A program made the translations under genes and the position numbers. Below, piece after piece: positions 18,583-28,545 of a stretch of 64,000 nt of DNA (positions are counted from its first letter, which is position 1; every line of letters starts with the position of its first letter). The notes under the pieces were generated by a model. The model had not been told where the DNA came from and did no database searches. It worked only from the letters and a program-made list of their open reading frames with translations. The DNA comes from Lachnospiraceae bacterium OM04-12BH (GTDB lineage: Bacteria; Bacillota; Clostridia; Lachnospirales; Lachnospiraceae). The stretch is taken from assembly GCA_003490145.1 (NCBI GenBank), contig QULQ01000013.1, forward strand, positions 25,243 to 89,242, written 5' to 3'.

Positions 18583-21029
18583 GTATGGGAGAAATTTTTT
18601 TAAAACTGCTGAATCTGAGCATCACAGCCAGTTGGCTGATTTTAGCAGTATTATGCATTCGTCTTTTATTCAGGAAAATACCTAAGTGGATTACCTGTTT
18701 ATTATGGGGTGTGGTAGCAATCCGACTGATATTTCCGTTTTCCATAGAAAGTGCATTTAGTCTGCAACTAAGTGCAGAGCCTATCAGAACCAGTACTATG
18801 GTAGAGGGAGAACTGATACCTTATGTGCCGTCCGTAAACAGCAACATAGGTGTTGTAGAAAATACTGTAAATCCTTTATTGGCAGAAGCCTTTGCATATC
18901 AGGAAACAGAAAGTGTGGCTCCATTACAGATAGCGACAGAAATCGCAGGAAGTGTCTGGCTGTCTGGAATGGTAGTACTTCTTATTTTTGCACTGGTGAG
19001 TATGATAAAATTGCGCCTACGTGTAAGGGAAGCGGTGCGCTACAAAGAAAACATCTATATTTGTGATGCAGTAAAGTCCCCATTCATTTTGGGTATTATC
19101 AAGCCAAGGATTTATCTTTCCTCTGCTTTAAGTGAGGAGGAGATGGATTATATTATTGCACATGAAAGGGCGCACCTAAAAAGAAAAGATCATTTATGGA
19201 AGCCTTTTGGATACCTGCTTTTGTGTATCTATTGGTTCAATCCGTTGTGCTGGATTGCCTATATTATGCTGTGCAAGGATATTGAACTGGCTTGTGATGA
19301 AAAAGTAATTAAGGATATGAGTTTTGGGGATAAGAAGGAGTATTCCAGAGTATTGTTGTTTTGTGCAACGCAGAGACATCTGGTAATGGCGTGTCCCTTG
19401 GCGTTTGGAGAAGTGGGAGTAAAGGAAAGAGTGAAAACAGTATTGAATTATAAAAAGCCGACCTTTTGGATTACGATTGCCGCAATCGTGGTATGTGCTA
19501 TTGTAGCAATTTGTTTTCTGACGAATCCTGCAAAAGAATATCAAATCAGAATCACGATTCCGGCAGGAAGCGAAACAGGCTTTTATTATTCTGATGAAGA
19601 AATATGTCCAAAGAGAAATACGTTGACAATTGCAAAAGGTAGACATCTTGGAGATATGGAAGTGATTCTTTTGCCGGTCGAAGTAAAAGAAGAAAATGCT
19701 TATGATGAACCTATTTATATTACAGCGGTCGCACCGGCAAAAATGGATGTAGAGAAAGGTGCGTGGTTTAAAATTGGTGTAAATATGCAGAATCCCACAG
19801 CAGAGGATATCGATGTTTATGTTATAGTTCGCGGTGTAGAGGTAAGAATTGCATCTAAAACAAAGGGTGATAATGATTCCAATGGAGAAAGTGCTGAAGA
19901 GCAGAATTCAGTAACACCTCAGAATTTGGAAGGACCACAAGAACCGGATGCGAATGAGGACGCAGTTTATGAAGAATTGAACCGGGTGGTTAGTACCATT
20001 GGTTTGGAGAATGCTTATCCATGGAATAATACAGTAGAGTTTAAACCGAATGCGGATGTTCTCATTAAAATGGCAAGTGATGGGTCAGGTCGGTTTGAAA
20101 TCTATGGTATTATGAGTGAAAAATATGGAAGCTACGGGCTTTTGCTGAATGATTGGATAGGTGGAGAGCAGAATTGGAACTTCGCCCTTGTTCCCTGGTA
20201 TTATTCAGGTGCTCCTTCTGATCAACCCATTTTAGAATCAGACGGAAAGGGAAGATACATCTTTGCATATGTGTATGATTACGATGATGTCCCATTGTGG
20301 CATGAGTGTGTTTTGGATTGCGGATATGATACCGGGCATATGCAGTTAATTCCTGAGAATGAATATCGTACCATGTTGTTGGAAGAAGAGCAGACAGCAT
20401 TACCTTTTGAAAGTCAAGGAGAAAATGGTAATAATCCAGAAGAAAAACCTATAGCCCAAACTGCTATGGTAGATACTTCTAAAGTTTTCAGTATTGTAGT
20501 GACAAACGGGAATACGGGAGAACAGATAACACTTACTGCAGAAACTTCTGCATATAATGATTTAATCAAACTCTATTCGCAGTTGGATTTTACAGCAGAA
20601 TGTGCAGAAAATGCAAGGGTTGGTTATCAATATAGCATGAAACTGCAGGATGCAGAGGAAAATAAATTGCAGTCGGTAACGCCCTATAAGGATGGTTTGA
20701 CAGTTGACAGCTTTTTTTATCAGTACGGTCTTGCAGACAATGGGGCAGATGCTTCGTTAAGACTAATGGAGTATTTGGAGCACATTTTCTATCCGGAGAA
20801 AACATCAATGGCAATGTCTTTCAACGAAGCTCCGGTGAATACTTTGCCGGATGTGACTATGATAATGATCAAATATAAAAATTATGAGGGAGATATTGAA
20901 ATTATTAATGGAAGTGACAGTGAACTTCAAACAGGTGAATGGTTTTGCATTCAGAAGTGGGAGGAGGGATCTTGGCATCGGGTAGATGAACTGATAGACG
21001 GAATATGGAAAGAGGTTGCCTATATTTAG
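18579..21029 (+). CDS. BlaR1-like M56 membrane metalloprotease sensor with long C-terminal domain
   Basis: An 816-residue integral-membrane protease that would sense a signal and inactivate the BlaI-type repressor. Transmembrane helices appear at about 15-30, 38-56, 127-145, 208-230 and 293-315. The zinc protease motif H-E-R-A-H is at 195-199, with the third-ligand motif E-L-A-C-D-E at 236-241. Beyond residue 320 about 500 residues are predicted outside the cell. They lack penicillin-binding SxxK/SxN/KTG motifs and end in a beta-rich segment with E-W-F-C-I-Q-K-W, reminiscent of Ig-like sensor domains of Clostridia. The ligand is therefore probably not a beta-lactam. GTG start overlaps the repressor stop. 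No terminator is seen after it. Confidence 0.85.
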   Translation: MSMGEIFLKLLNLSITASWLILAVLCIRLLFRKIPKWITCLLWGVVAIRLIFPFSIESAFSLQLSAEPIRTSTMVEGELIPYVPSVNSNIGVVENTVNPLLAEAFAYQETESVAPLQIATEIAGSVWLSGMVVLLIFALVSMIKLRLRVREAVRYKENIYICDAVKSPFILGIIKPRIYLSSALSEEEMDYIIAHERAHLKRKDHLWKPFGYLLLCIYWFNPLCWIAYIMLCKDIELACDEKVIKDMSFGDKKEYSRVLLFCATQRHLVMACPLAFGEVGVKERVKTVLNYKKPTFWITIAAIVVCAIVAICFLTNPAKEYQIRITIPAGSETGFYYSDEEICPKRNTLTIAKGRHLGDMEVILLPVEVKEENAYDEPIYITAVAPAKMDVEKGAWFKIGVNMQNPTAEDIDVYVIVRGVEVRIASKTKGDNDSNGESAEEQNSVTPQNLEGPQEPDANEDAVYEELNRVVSTIGLENAYPWNNTVEFKPNADVLIKMASDGSGRFEIYGIMSEKYGSYGLLLNDWIGGEQNWNFALVPWYYSGAPSDQPILESDGKGRYIFAYVYDYDDVPLWHECVLDCGYDTGHMQLIPENEYRTMLLEEEQTALPFESQGENGNNPEEKPIAQTAMVDTSKVFSIVVTNGNTGEQITLTAETSAYNDLIKLYSQLDFTAECAENARVGYQYSMKLQDAEENKLQSVTPYKDGLTVDSFFYQYGLADNGADASLRLMEYLEHIFYPEKTSMAMSFNEAPVNTLPDVTMIMIKYKNYEGDIEIINGSDSELQTGEWFCIQKWEEGSWHRVDELIDGIWKEVAYI

Positions 21030-21433
21030 GTCATATTTAGGGCATACTTCCGTGCCGGATATTTCAATATCAGAACTTGGTTTGGACAATCATACTGTTC
21101 TCGGCTTGCTAGCTGCCTAATCATACTGCTCGAAACACGAAAGATAAGCAAAAGCAGTAAAAATTAGTCAGAAAAGTACGAATAAATAAAGCTTTTACTG
21201 CCTGAAACAGAAAAAGTAATTGTGAGGCGGTATAAATAGGATGTTAAATAGAACAGGTCCCTGGGGATATCAAATATATACTGCCTATAAAGAGAGAAGG
21301 AGTAGATAAGCAGTAATAGTGTTAGAGCATATATATGTAGGGCAAGAATATTTACTGCCCCAGAAATAAATGAAGAATAAATAGCCGTATTCTTCTTGAC
21401 AAGTAAATATGTCTTGAAAATGAACTTAAGGGT
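21030..21433. other. Intergenic region with repeated GCAGTAA/TTACTGC motifs
   Basis: About 400 AT-rich bases without a convincing gene. The heptamer GCAGTAA or its complement TTACTGC recurs at 21154-21160 (+), 21195-21201 (-), 21310-21316 (+) and 21352-21358 (-), with a shorter copy TACTGCC at 21279-21285 and another full copy at 21462-21468 inside the next pseudogene. The first two extend to GCAGTAAAA / TTTTACTGC, a 9-base inverted repeat. This may be a set of binding sites or the debris of an old element. Confidence 0.5.
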
Positions 21434-21972
21434 TTGCCAGGCGGAACGCTACGGTGTACAAGCAGTAATGGAACAGATCAATTTTTTATAAACGGGAAAT
21501 ATGCAAATAAAAAGCAGATGAATACAATACAGGGAATCATACAGAGAGAATATGATGAAAAATTGCAGGTGGCGCTAAAAAAGAGGCTGCAGATTTTACG
21601 TGAACTTGAGAAAAACTATAGTTCCAGAGAACTTGAAAAATGTTTTGAAAGCTTATGTAAGGCTCGTAAAAAGCATGTGAAACCGCTTTTCAAGACTGTG
21701 GAAGAGCAGATTGAGGAGTTTTTGAACGAAGAATAGTGACATGCAGACCTGATTTTACTGTTATAAATAAAAGGACAGGAAAAATGTTTCTTTATGAACA
21801 TCTTGGGAAAATGGATGACGAGAATTATGTTGCTTCCAATATGCGTAAACTTGATTTATATGAAAAGAACGGATACTTACTGGGAGAGAGCCTGATTATT
21901 ACACATGAAACGAGTACAGCTCCTTTAAATATCAAAGTTGTAGATTCCTATATCAAAACCTATTTTCTTTAA
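21434..21972 (+). pseudogene. Broken nuclease-like hypothetical gene
   Basis: Two adjacent fragments in different frames: 21434-21736 (lysine- and glutamate-rich helical region beginning L-P-G-G-T-L-R-C) and 21736-21972 (C-R-P-D-F-T-V-I-N-K-R-T-G-K-M-F-L-Y-E-H-L-G then a helical tail). The P-D-F-T and Y-E-H-L-G-K-M-D pattern resembles the end of PD-(D/E)XK nuclease-like hypothetical proteins of Clostridia. In those relatives, as I recall them, more residues lie between the two parts, so a deletion as well as a frameshift is likely. There is no good start codon or ribosome binding site. Probably non-functional. Confidence 0.5.
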
Positions 21973-22038
21973 TGATTCAAAGGATTTGGGACAGGAGAAA
22001 CTGGTCAAGGAAGCTGACAATAAAAAGTGGTAAGTAAA

Positions 22039-22060
22039 ATTGACGAGAGATTGACGAGAG
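22039..22060. repeat. 11-base tandem direct repeat at the right edge of the accessory patch
   Basis: ATTGACGAGAG occurs twice in direct succession (22039-22049, 22050-22060). The sequence differs from the tandem repeat at the left edge. The rest of the 21973-22210 gap is AT-rich and holds no other recognisable feature. Confidence 0.35.
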
Positions 22061-22210
22061 AAACCGGATAGGATATTGAGCAGATACAGCAGAAATGATA
22101 ATATAAAAAAGAGTTATGACAATTGGTAAGACGTAAGAAAGAAATAAATACATTCAAGTCTGTTTAAATATATTCGAATACACTCAAATATAAGCATGTA
22201 GGAGGTTACT

Positions 22211-23191
22211 ATGGGCACAAAGTTAAACTGGGCAGTTCTTGGAACAGGAGTTATTGCAAACCAGATGGCACAGGCACTGCAGAAAATGGGAAAACCGTTA
22301 TATGCGGTAGGCAACAGAACCTACGAAAAGGCAGTAGAGTTTGCAAAGAGGTATGAGATTCAGAAGGTGTACCCGCAGATTGATGATATGTTTGAGGATG
22401 AGGCAGTAGATATCGTTTATATCACAAGCCCTCATAATACCCATTATGGATTTATGAAAAAAGCACTGGAGCATGGAAAGCATCTCCTGGTGGAGAAATC
22501 CATTACCCTGAACAGCGAAGAGCTGGATGAGATGATCGCCCTTGCCAGAAAAAAACATCTGATTCTGGCAGAGGCTATGACGATCTGGCATATGCCGATC
22601 TATAAAAAGCTTTGGGAGATTGTGGAAAGTGGTGAGCTTGGCAAAGTCCAGATGATCACTGTGAACTTTGGAAGCTTTAAGGAATATGATATGAAGAACC
22701 GTTTCTTCAATATGAATCTGGCAGGAGGTGCTCTTCTGGATATTGGTGTTTATGCCCTTTCTATCGTGAGGAGCTTTATGACAGAGAAGCCTGCTGATAT
22801 CGTAAGCCAGTGGAAACCGTCTCCGGCAGGGTCGGATGAGCAGGCGGCGATTCTTCTGAAGAATAAAGACGGGCAGATGGCGACAGTTGCCCTTTCCCTG
22901 CATTCCAAGCAGCCCAAGCGTGCTATGATCAGCTGCGAAAAGGGATATATAGAAATCATGGAATACCCAAGAGCGGACAGGGCAAAGATTGTGGATGCAA
23001 GTACCGGTGAGAAGAAAGAAATCTCCTGTGGTAAGACCGAGGATGCACTTTTTTATGAAATGACAGATATGGAAAGAGCTGTTGAGAGTGGGGATGAAAC
23101 AGAAATGTATCTGAACTATACAAAGGATGTAATGGATATTATGACAGGACTCAGAAGGGAATGGGGACTTAAGTATCCAGAGGAGATGTGA
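22211..23191 (+). CDS. Gfo/Idh/MocA-family oxidoreductase
   Basis: A 326-residue NAD(P)-dependent oxidoreductase. The N-terminal Rossmann fold shows W-A-V-L-G-T-G-V-I-A-N, and the conserved E-K motif of the family is present (L-L-V-E-K-S-I-T-L-N). The C-terminal alpha/beta domain starts with M-I-T-V-N-F-G. Members usually oxidise or epimerise sugar-type substrates such as inositols, 1,5-anhydro sugars or dihydrodiols; the substrate cannot be told here. GGAGG precedes the ATG. Its stop overlaps the start of the next gene by one base, so the two are co-transcribed although their functions look unrelated. Confidence 0.9.
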   Translation: MGTKLNWAVLGTGVIANQMAQALQKMGKPLYAVGNRTYEKAVEFAKRYEIQKVYPQIDDMFEDEAVDIVYITSPHNTHYGFMKKALEHGKHLLVEKSITLNSEELDEMIALARKKHLILAEAMTIWHMPIYKKLWEIVESGELGKVQMITVNFGSFKEYDMKNRFFNMNLAGGALLDIGVYALSIVRSFMTEKPADIVSQWKPSPAGSDEQAAILLKNKDGQMATVALSLHSKQPKRAMISCEKGYIEIMEYPRADRAKIVDASTGEKKEISCGKTEDALFYEMTDMERAVESGDETEMYLNYTKDVMDIMTGLRREWGLKYPEEM

Positions 23192-23928
23192 TGAAGATAC
23201 AGGAACAGTTATTTGCACTGCAGGATAAGGAATACAGGAATTTTCAGAGTAAACTGGTTCCTGAAATTGACAGGGAAACGATCATAGGGATAAGAATACC
23301 TGCGATGAGAAAGCTGGCAAAGAGCTATGCAAAGGAGCAGGAGAGTAGAGAGTTTCTGCAGTGCCTGCCGCATACCTATTATGATGAAAACATACTGCAC
23401 GCACTGTTGGTTTCGGATATAAACGATTATCAGGAATGTGTAGAGGCAGTAGACAGATTCCTGCCCTTTGTGGATAACTGGGCAGTCTGCGACATTTTTT
23501 CCCCTAAGATATTTAAAGCGAATAAGGAGGATCTGATAGAAAGAATCAGAAAATGGTCCGCATCCAGGGAACCCTATACGTGCCGGTTTGGCATGGAAAT
23601 GCTGATGACGCATTTTCTTGAGGGGGATTTCAGAGAGGAGTATCTGGAGATACCTGCCGCAGTCCACTCTGATGAGTATTATGTGAATATGATGATAGCC
23701 TGGTTTTTTGCAACAGCACTTGCCAGACAGTGGGAAAAAACAATTCCCTATATAGAGGAGAAAAGACTGGACCGGTGGGTTCAGAATAAGACAATACAGA
23801 AGGCAAGGGAAAGCTACCGGATTACAGATGAGCAAAAGGAGTATTTGAAAAAGTTTAAGATAAAATGTCAAAAGTGCAACGCTATATTGAAAAATGACGG
23901 TCAATATAGTATTCTTAAGAAGAAGTAA
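23191..23928 (+). CDS. DNA alkylation repair protein, AlkD-like
   Basis: A 245-residue protein of the AlkD-type DNA glycosylase family, built of HEAT-like helical repeats that remove bulky or cationic alkylated bases without base flipping. Family features include G-I-R-I-P-A-M-R-K-L-A-K near the N-terminus, the F-V-D-N-W-A-V-C-D block (W and D correspond to catalytic-pocket residues) and the Y-Y-V-N-M-M-I-A-W-F-F-A-T-A block. The ATG at 23191 is preferred over the GTG three bases upstream because AGAGGAG is better spaced. One-base overlap with the preceding oxidoreductase. The last 30 residues, including C-Q-K-C, are an unconserved tail. Confidence 0.88.
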   Translation: MKIQEQLFALQDKEYRNFQSKLVPEIDRETIIGIRIPAMRKLAKSYAKEQESREFLQCLPHTYYDENILHALLVSDINDYQECVEAVDRFLPFVDNWAVCDIFSPKIFKANKEDLIERIRKWSASREPYTCRFGMEMLMTHFLEGDFREEYLEIPAAVHSDEYYVNMMIAWFFATALARQWEKTIPYIEEKRLDRWVQNKTIQKARESYRITDEQKEYLKKFKIKCQKCNAILKNDGQYSILKKK

Positions 23929-23946
23929 ATCATGGGGGTAAGAATC

Positions 23947-26028
23947 ATGAAATCAATTAAAGCAAAAATTATTGCAGGCATTATCATATGCACATTGCTT
24001 TCTTCTGCTTCTATTGGATTTTTGAGTATCAAGGATATTTATCAGACTTCCGATCAGGGTGCAGAAAAAGAAATGACACTGACATGCCTGAATGGACAAA
24101 GCGAGATCAATGCACAGATCGCCCAAATCGCCCAGTCAGTGGATACCTTAAGCAGCATTGCAATGGAAAGACTGGATTTTTCAAAATTTAAAGGAAATAA
24201 TACATATGTAACACAATATACAGAATCTCTGATGAGTGATGTGGTTAAATTTGGAGAAAACACCGATGGTGCAATTTGCGTTTATGTACGGTATAATCCT
24301 GATTTCACAGCCCCTACATCAGGGATTTTTCTGACCAGAAACAGTACAGAGGAGCCATTTACCAGTTCAACACCAACGGATTTCACTATGTATGAGAAAA
24401 CAGATCTGGAACATGTGGGCTGGTATTACATACCGGTGCAGAATGGTGCGCCGATCTGGATGGAGCCCTATTTGAATGGAAATGTTAATATTTATATGAT
24501 TTCCTACGTGGTTCCATTATATGTTGACGGGGAGTCTGTAGGTATCATAGGTATGGATATTGATTTCTCCAAGATTACGGGAATGGCAGAAAGTGTGAAA
24601 GCGTTTGAAACCGGATATTCCTTCCTGTACAATGCGGATGGAAAGATCATGTATCATCCGGAGCTTGATAACGGAACAGGACTGGATCAGCTCGGATTTA
24701 CACAGGCAGATCAGGAATTCCTGTGTAATCCTGAAAATGCCGGTAATATCATGGATTATACTTCCCAAAAAGAAAAAGAAAGTATTGTTTTCTATGAGCT
24801 TAGTAATGGCATGTATCTGGCACTGACGGCACCATGCGCAGAGATCACAGAAGGTGCTGTAAGCCTGTCAGCAGGTCTTGCAGGGATTGTAGTGGTATGT
24901 CTGCTGCTCAGTATCGTACTTGGGGTGATCATAAGCATAAATATTGGCAAACCGATTTCGGGAATTACAGCAGTCATAAGGCAGACTGCGGATCTGAATT
25001 TTAAAAAGACTGAAGGCGGAGAGAAGCTTACCAAAAGGAAGGATGAAACCGGCATGATGGCCTGTGCTGTCGGTGATATGAGAAAGGTATTCCGCAGTTT
25101 TGTGAGTGATATTACAGAAACTGAAACGGCTATCCTGACAGATATGGACAAGCTGAATGAGATTATGCAGACAAACAGTGAAATGGCAGAGGATAATTCA
25201 GCCACGACACAGGAAATGGCTGCCGGAATGGAAGAAACTACTGCAAGTACCTCGATGATCACAGAGAATATCAATGGGATTAAGCAGAGTACAGAGGAGA
25301 TCAGAAGTCTGTCAAAAGAAGGAAAGGAAACCTCCGGAGAGGTAAAGGGAAGGGCAGACAGACTGCAGCGTACTACCGTGGATTCCAGCAACAAGGCAAT
25401 GGAAATCTATCAGGAAATGAAAGGTAAGACGCAGGAAGCCATAGAAAGATCAAAGGCAGTGGAACAGATCAATAATCTGACTGATAATATCAGACAGATT
25501 TCCTCTCAGACAAATCTGCTTGCACTGAATGCAAACATTGAAGCAGCGCGTGCGGGTGAAGCGGGAAAAGGATTTGCAGTGGTGGCAACAGAGATTGGTA
25601 ATCTTTCCAACCAGACCTTTGAAACAGTAAACGGTATCAATGAAATGGTGGAAGAGGTTAATGGTGCTGTTGAAAATATGACGGACTGCATTACGAGGAT
25701 CATGGACTTCCTTGAGAACACAGTTGTGCTGGACTATAATTCTTTCAGACAGATTGGAGAAGAATATCAGGCAGATGCCAATACCTTTGCGGAAGCAATG
25801 AGCAGGATCAATCAGGAAATTGCAGATCTGGATAGTAAAATAAGCGATATAGCAGAGTCTATTGAAAACGTCAGTGATACGGTAAGCCAGTCTGCAGAGG
25901 GGGTAAATCAGATTGCAGAGAAATCTACAGAAGCAGCGTCCAAAACAGCAGAAGGATATGCACTGCTTAATGAGTGCAGGGAAAGTATCGGCCAGCTCCG
26001 CAAGATAATAGAAAAATTCCAGATATAA
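23947..26028 (+). CDS. Methyl-accepting chemotaxis protein with extracellular Cache-type sensor
   Basis: A 693-residue chemoreceptor. Transmembrane helix 1 is at about residues 5-25 and helix 2 near 300-325 ([13 protein letters not shown]). Between them lies a sensor of roughly 270 residues with a dCache-like reading, including the [10 protein letters not shown] pattern. A HAMP linker (N-I-G-K-P-I-S-G-I) leads into the signalling domain, whose hairpin tip reads [20 protein letters not shown]. The start at 23947 is chosen since GGGGG precedes it; an ATG at 23932 is possible. The ligand is unknown. No che or flagellar genes lie in the window. Confidence 0.9.
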   Translation: MKSIKAKIIAGIIICTLLSSASIGFLSIKDIYQTSDQGAEKEMTLTCLNGQSEINAQIAQIAQSVDTLSSIAMERLDFSKFKGNNTYVTQYTESLMSDVVKFGENTDGAICVYVRYNPDFTAPTSGIFLTRNSTEEPFTSSTPTDFTMYEKTDLEHVGWYYIPVQNGAPIWMEPYLNGNVNIYMISYVVPLYVDGESVGIIGMDIDFSKITGMAESVKAFETGYSFLYNADGKIMYHPELDNGTGLDQLGFTQADQEFLCNPENAGNIMDYTSQKEKESIVFYELSNGMYLALTAPCAEITEGAVSLSAGLAGIVVVCLLLSIVLGVIISINIGKPISGITAVIRQTADLNFKKTEGGEKLTKRKDETGMMACAVGDMRKVFRSFVSDITETETAILTDMDKLNEIMQTNSEMAEDNSATTQEMAAGMEETTASTSMITENINGIKQSTEEIRSLSKEGKETSGEVKGRADRLQRTTVDSSNKAMEIYQEMKGKTQEAIERSKAVEQINNLTDNIRQISSQTNLLALNANIEAARAGEAGKGFAVVATEIGNLSNQTFETVNGINEMVEEVNGAVENMTDCITRIMDFLENTVVLDYNSFRQIGEEYQADANTFAEAMSRINQEIADLDSKISDIAESIENVSDTVSQSAEGVNQIAEKSTEAASKTAEGYALLNECRESIGQLRKIIEKFQI

Positions 26029-26081
26029 AAACAAGATGGGAAAAACCGTATCTGAAAGAGTATTGTATTTTTATATTTTTC

Positions 26082-26110
26082 TTGACGGAAGATGAGGAAG
26101 AAACTAGAAT
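26082..26110 (+). promoter_or_regulatory. Promoter of the second chemotaxis receptor gene
   Basis: TTGACG and TAGAAT are separated by 17 bases, ending 41 bases before the ATG. This gives the second receptor its own promoter. Confidence 0.6.
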
Positions 26111-26151
26111 AGAATCTATAGATGAAGCTAAGACAAAAGGAGCGATGACAA

Positions 26152-27420
26152 ATGAAAAAAATTGAAAAAATGATAAAGGACAGGCCGATAGCGAAGAAGC
26201 TCAGTCTTATATTCCAATTTATATTGATTGCATATCTTATGCTGGCAGCAATTGGATTTGTTGGTATGGTCCAGGCTAAGAATTATGTAGGAATGGCAAT
26301 TATTGTCGTAATCGTGTTGGTAAGTATCTGGTTTAACAATGTGCGGTTACAGAGTGTTCTGAGTAAAACACTGGTTGAACCAATCAAAAATCTGGTTGTG
26401 GCATCCGAGAAAATTTCTTCCGGTGATTTTGAAATAGGAGTTCCCTATGAGGCCGAGGATGAGCTGGGAGAACTGTCAGACAGCTTTGAAACAGCAGCAG
26501 GGGTTCTTGATAAGGTTGTTCTTGATCTGTATAGTATTGTCAGACAGTTTTCTAATGGAAATTTTGATGTACAAAGCTCCTGTCCGGATGCTTATGTAGG
26601 AAGGCTGCGTAGCGTTCTGGATGAACTGAATGCAATGGTTGATAAGGTAAGCTCTACGATGCACGGTATTCAGGATTCTGCTGAGCAGGTATCCGCAGGA
26701 AGTAACCAGCTTGCTGAGAGCGCACAGGATATTGCAGAGGGGGCTACAAACCAGGCGGCAGCGGTTGAAGAACTGGTAGCAACCGTTGATGAGGTAACCA
26801 ATCAGGTATTAGAGAACACTAAATCTACTGATATTGTACATGATAAAGCTAAGCAGGTAGGGGTGGAGGCTGCTAACAGCCAGAAGAAGATGGACGAGCT
26901 TGTTGATGCTATGAAGAAGATCAACATCACTACCCAGAATATTGAAAAGATCATTGCTGATATTGAAAATATCGCATCTCAGACCAATCTCCTTTCCCTG
27001 AATGCTTCTATCGAGGCAGCACGTGCAGGAGAGGCAGGACGTGGATTTGCAGTAGTAGCTGACCAGATCAGACAGCTTGCAGAAGAAAGTGCAAACTCTG
27101 CAGTAGAATCGAAGAAACTGATTGAAGAGTCATTAAATGAGGTTGAGGTTGGTAATAAGGTTACCAAGGAAACCGGTGATGCCATGAAGGAAGTCATGAA
27201 TGAGCTCGACAAGATTATTCAGGAGGTTGCCAATATCAGAACTGCATCTGACAGACAGGCTGTATCTGTTAAGGAGATCCGTAAGGGTGTAGAGGATATC
27301 AATGATGTTATCCAGTCTAATTCAGCAGCAGCTCAGGAAACCTCAGCAACCAGTGAAGAGCTTTCCGCATCAGCAGCTACCTTAAATGAACTGCTTGACA
27401 AGTTTAAGCTTCGTGCTTAA
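26152..27420 (+). CDS. Methyl-accepting chemotaxis protein without extracellular sensor
   Basis: A 422-residue receptor. Two transmembrane helices (about 18-37 and 42-62) are separated by only a few residues, so no outside ligand domain exists. HAMP-like segments follow: [17 protein letters not shown] then a second similar stretch with F-S-N-G-N-F-D-V. The signalling hairpin tip reads [20 protein letters not shown]. It may sense membrane or internal state, or work with the preceding receptor. AAAGGAG lies 9 bases before the ATG. Own promoter upstream, terminator downstream. Confidence 0.9.
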   Translation: MKKIEKMIKDRPIAKKLSLIFQFILIAYLMLAAIGFVGMVQAKNYVGMAIIVVIVLVSIWFNNVRLQSVLSKTLVEPIKNLVVASEKISSGDFEIGVPYEAEDELGELSDSFETAAGVLDKVVLDLYSIVRQFSNGNFDVQSSCPDAYVGRLRSVLDELNAMVDKVSSTMHGIQDSAEQVSAGSNQLAESAQDIAEGATNQAAAVEELVATVDEVTNQVLENTKSTDIVHDKAKQVGVEAANSQKKMDELVDAMKKINITTQNIEKIIADIENIASQTNLLSLNASIEAARAGEAGRGFAVVADQIRQLAEESANSAVESKKLIEESLNEVEVGNKVTKETGDAMKEVMNELDKIIQEVANIRTASDRQAVSVKEIRKGVEDINDVIQSNSAAAQETSATSEELSASAATLNELLDKFKLRA

Positions 27421-27442
27421 TGAAAGATAAAATAAGATGGAG

Positions 27443-27473
27443 AGACCTGGAGAGATCCGGGTCTTTCTTTTTT
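27443..27473 (+). terminator. Intrinsic terminator after the second receptor
   Basis: Arms AGACCTGG and CCGGGTCT (one wobble pair), loop AGAGAT, followed by TTCTTTTTT. Confidence 0.85.
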
Positions 27474-27682
27474 GTACACAAAATGAACTGGTTGATGTCC
27501 AGAAATGAAAAAAGCTTCAGTGACCTTGATATGGGTGGAAAGCATATCCGGAACAGAGAGAATTCTTTACGGCGGGAGAGGATAGATTCCACGAAAGAGA
27601 GAGTAGTTCTCCCAACTGTAGGTTGATTCTATGGTCAGCTGCCGTTATACTGACAGCAGAAGCAGAAAGAGAGGAAAAGCAG

Positions 27683-28360
27683 ATGGATCAGAAAAAGATA
27701 GGAAACTTTATTGCAAAGCTGAGAAAAGAAAAGGGGATGACACAAAGGGAACTTGCAGACAGACTATGCGTCAGTGACAAGACGGTTTCTAAGTGGGAAT
27801 GCGGCAACAGTCTGCCTGAGATCACGCTGCTTGGAACTCTCTGTGAAGCATTGGACAGTAATGTTAATGAATTATTGTCCGGAGAAAAAATTGTGGATAC
27901 GGAGTATTCAAAGAAAGCGGAGGAAAATATGATGAATTTAATTGCAGACAGCAGGAAGAATGGAAAGGCAGAATTTATTTTTGGAATTATCCTGGCAGTT
28001 GTACTGATCGTACTGCTTGGACTTGGTGTACAGAGCTTTGGGGGTGGAAGTGGAGTTAAAATTGGATATTATATCGATGTGCCAAGCCTCTTTTTTCTGC
28101 TACTTGGATGTCTTGCCTTTGGGATGATCGCAGTGGAAAAGACACTGATGGGATTTCTGAGGGTAGCTGAAGCGCTGGTGATCCCGTTTAGTGTCATGGA
28201 AACAATGATCCAGATGCTGTATGTCCTGCATCATGTGAATGAAATTACCAAGCTTGGACCAAATGTGGCTGTCGCACTGTGCTCGACTCTGTATGCATTG
28301 ATTATTTATGTGGTCGTAAGACTGATCAGGTTCCGGAAGGAAAGACAAAAGGTATGCTAA
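27683..28360 (+). CDS. XRE-family regulator with C-terminal membrane domain
   Basis: A 225-residue protein. Residues of about 5-65 form a helix-turn-helix domain (K-G-M-T-Q-R-E-L-A-D-R-L, then S-D-K-T-V-S-K-W-E-C-G-N-S-L-P). Three to four hydrophobic helices follow (near 98-115, 130-150, 160-180 and 195-213). Such membrane-tethered XRE regulators are common in Lachnospiraceae. The ATG at 27683 starts the conserved domain (M-D-Q-K-K-I-G-N-F-I-A-K-L-R-K) with GAGAGG upstream; the longer open frame adds 20 non-conserved residues. It stands alone between two terminators, so its target is not apparent. Confidence 0.85.
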   Translation: MDQKKIGNFIAKLRKEKGMTQRELADRLCVSDKTVSKWECGNSLPEITLLGTLCEALDSNVNELLSGEKIVDTEYSKKAEENMMNLIADSRKNGKAEFIFGIILAVVLIVLLGLGVQSFGGGSGVKIGYYIDVPSLFFLLLGCLAFGMIAVEKTLMGFLRVAEALVIPFSVMETMIQMLYVLHHVNEITKLGPNVAVALCSTLYALIIYVVVRLIRFRKERQKVC

Positions 28361-28438
28361 GATTCACAAAACAGCGTAACAGAAGTGATAACGACTTTGC
28401 AAAACACGAAATGAGAAGCACTGATCTGCTTGATGAAA

Positions 28439-28478
28439 GAACTTCAATGACTTATAATTTTTGTTGAAGTTCTTTTTT
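28439..28478 (+). terminator. Intrinsic terminator after the XRE gene
   Basis: Perfect arms GAACTTCAA and TTGAAGTTC enclose 16 bases and are followed by TTTTTT. Confidence 0.9.
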
Positions 28479-28545
28479 GTAGAGGAAAGTTGATTCAGGA
28501 AGATAATTTCTGATCTGTCATACAGAAAGGCAGAAGAGGTGAAGA

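Noticed and set aside
22039..22060. Tandem repeat as a CRISPR fragment
   Set aside because: Only two 11-base units with no spacers.
22298..23218. A 306-codon frame antisense to the oxidoreductase gene
   Set aside because: Fully overlaps a well-recognised gene and has no family resemblance.
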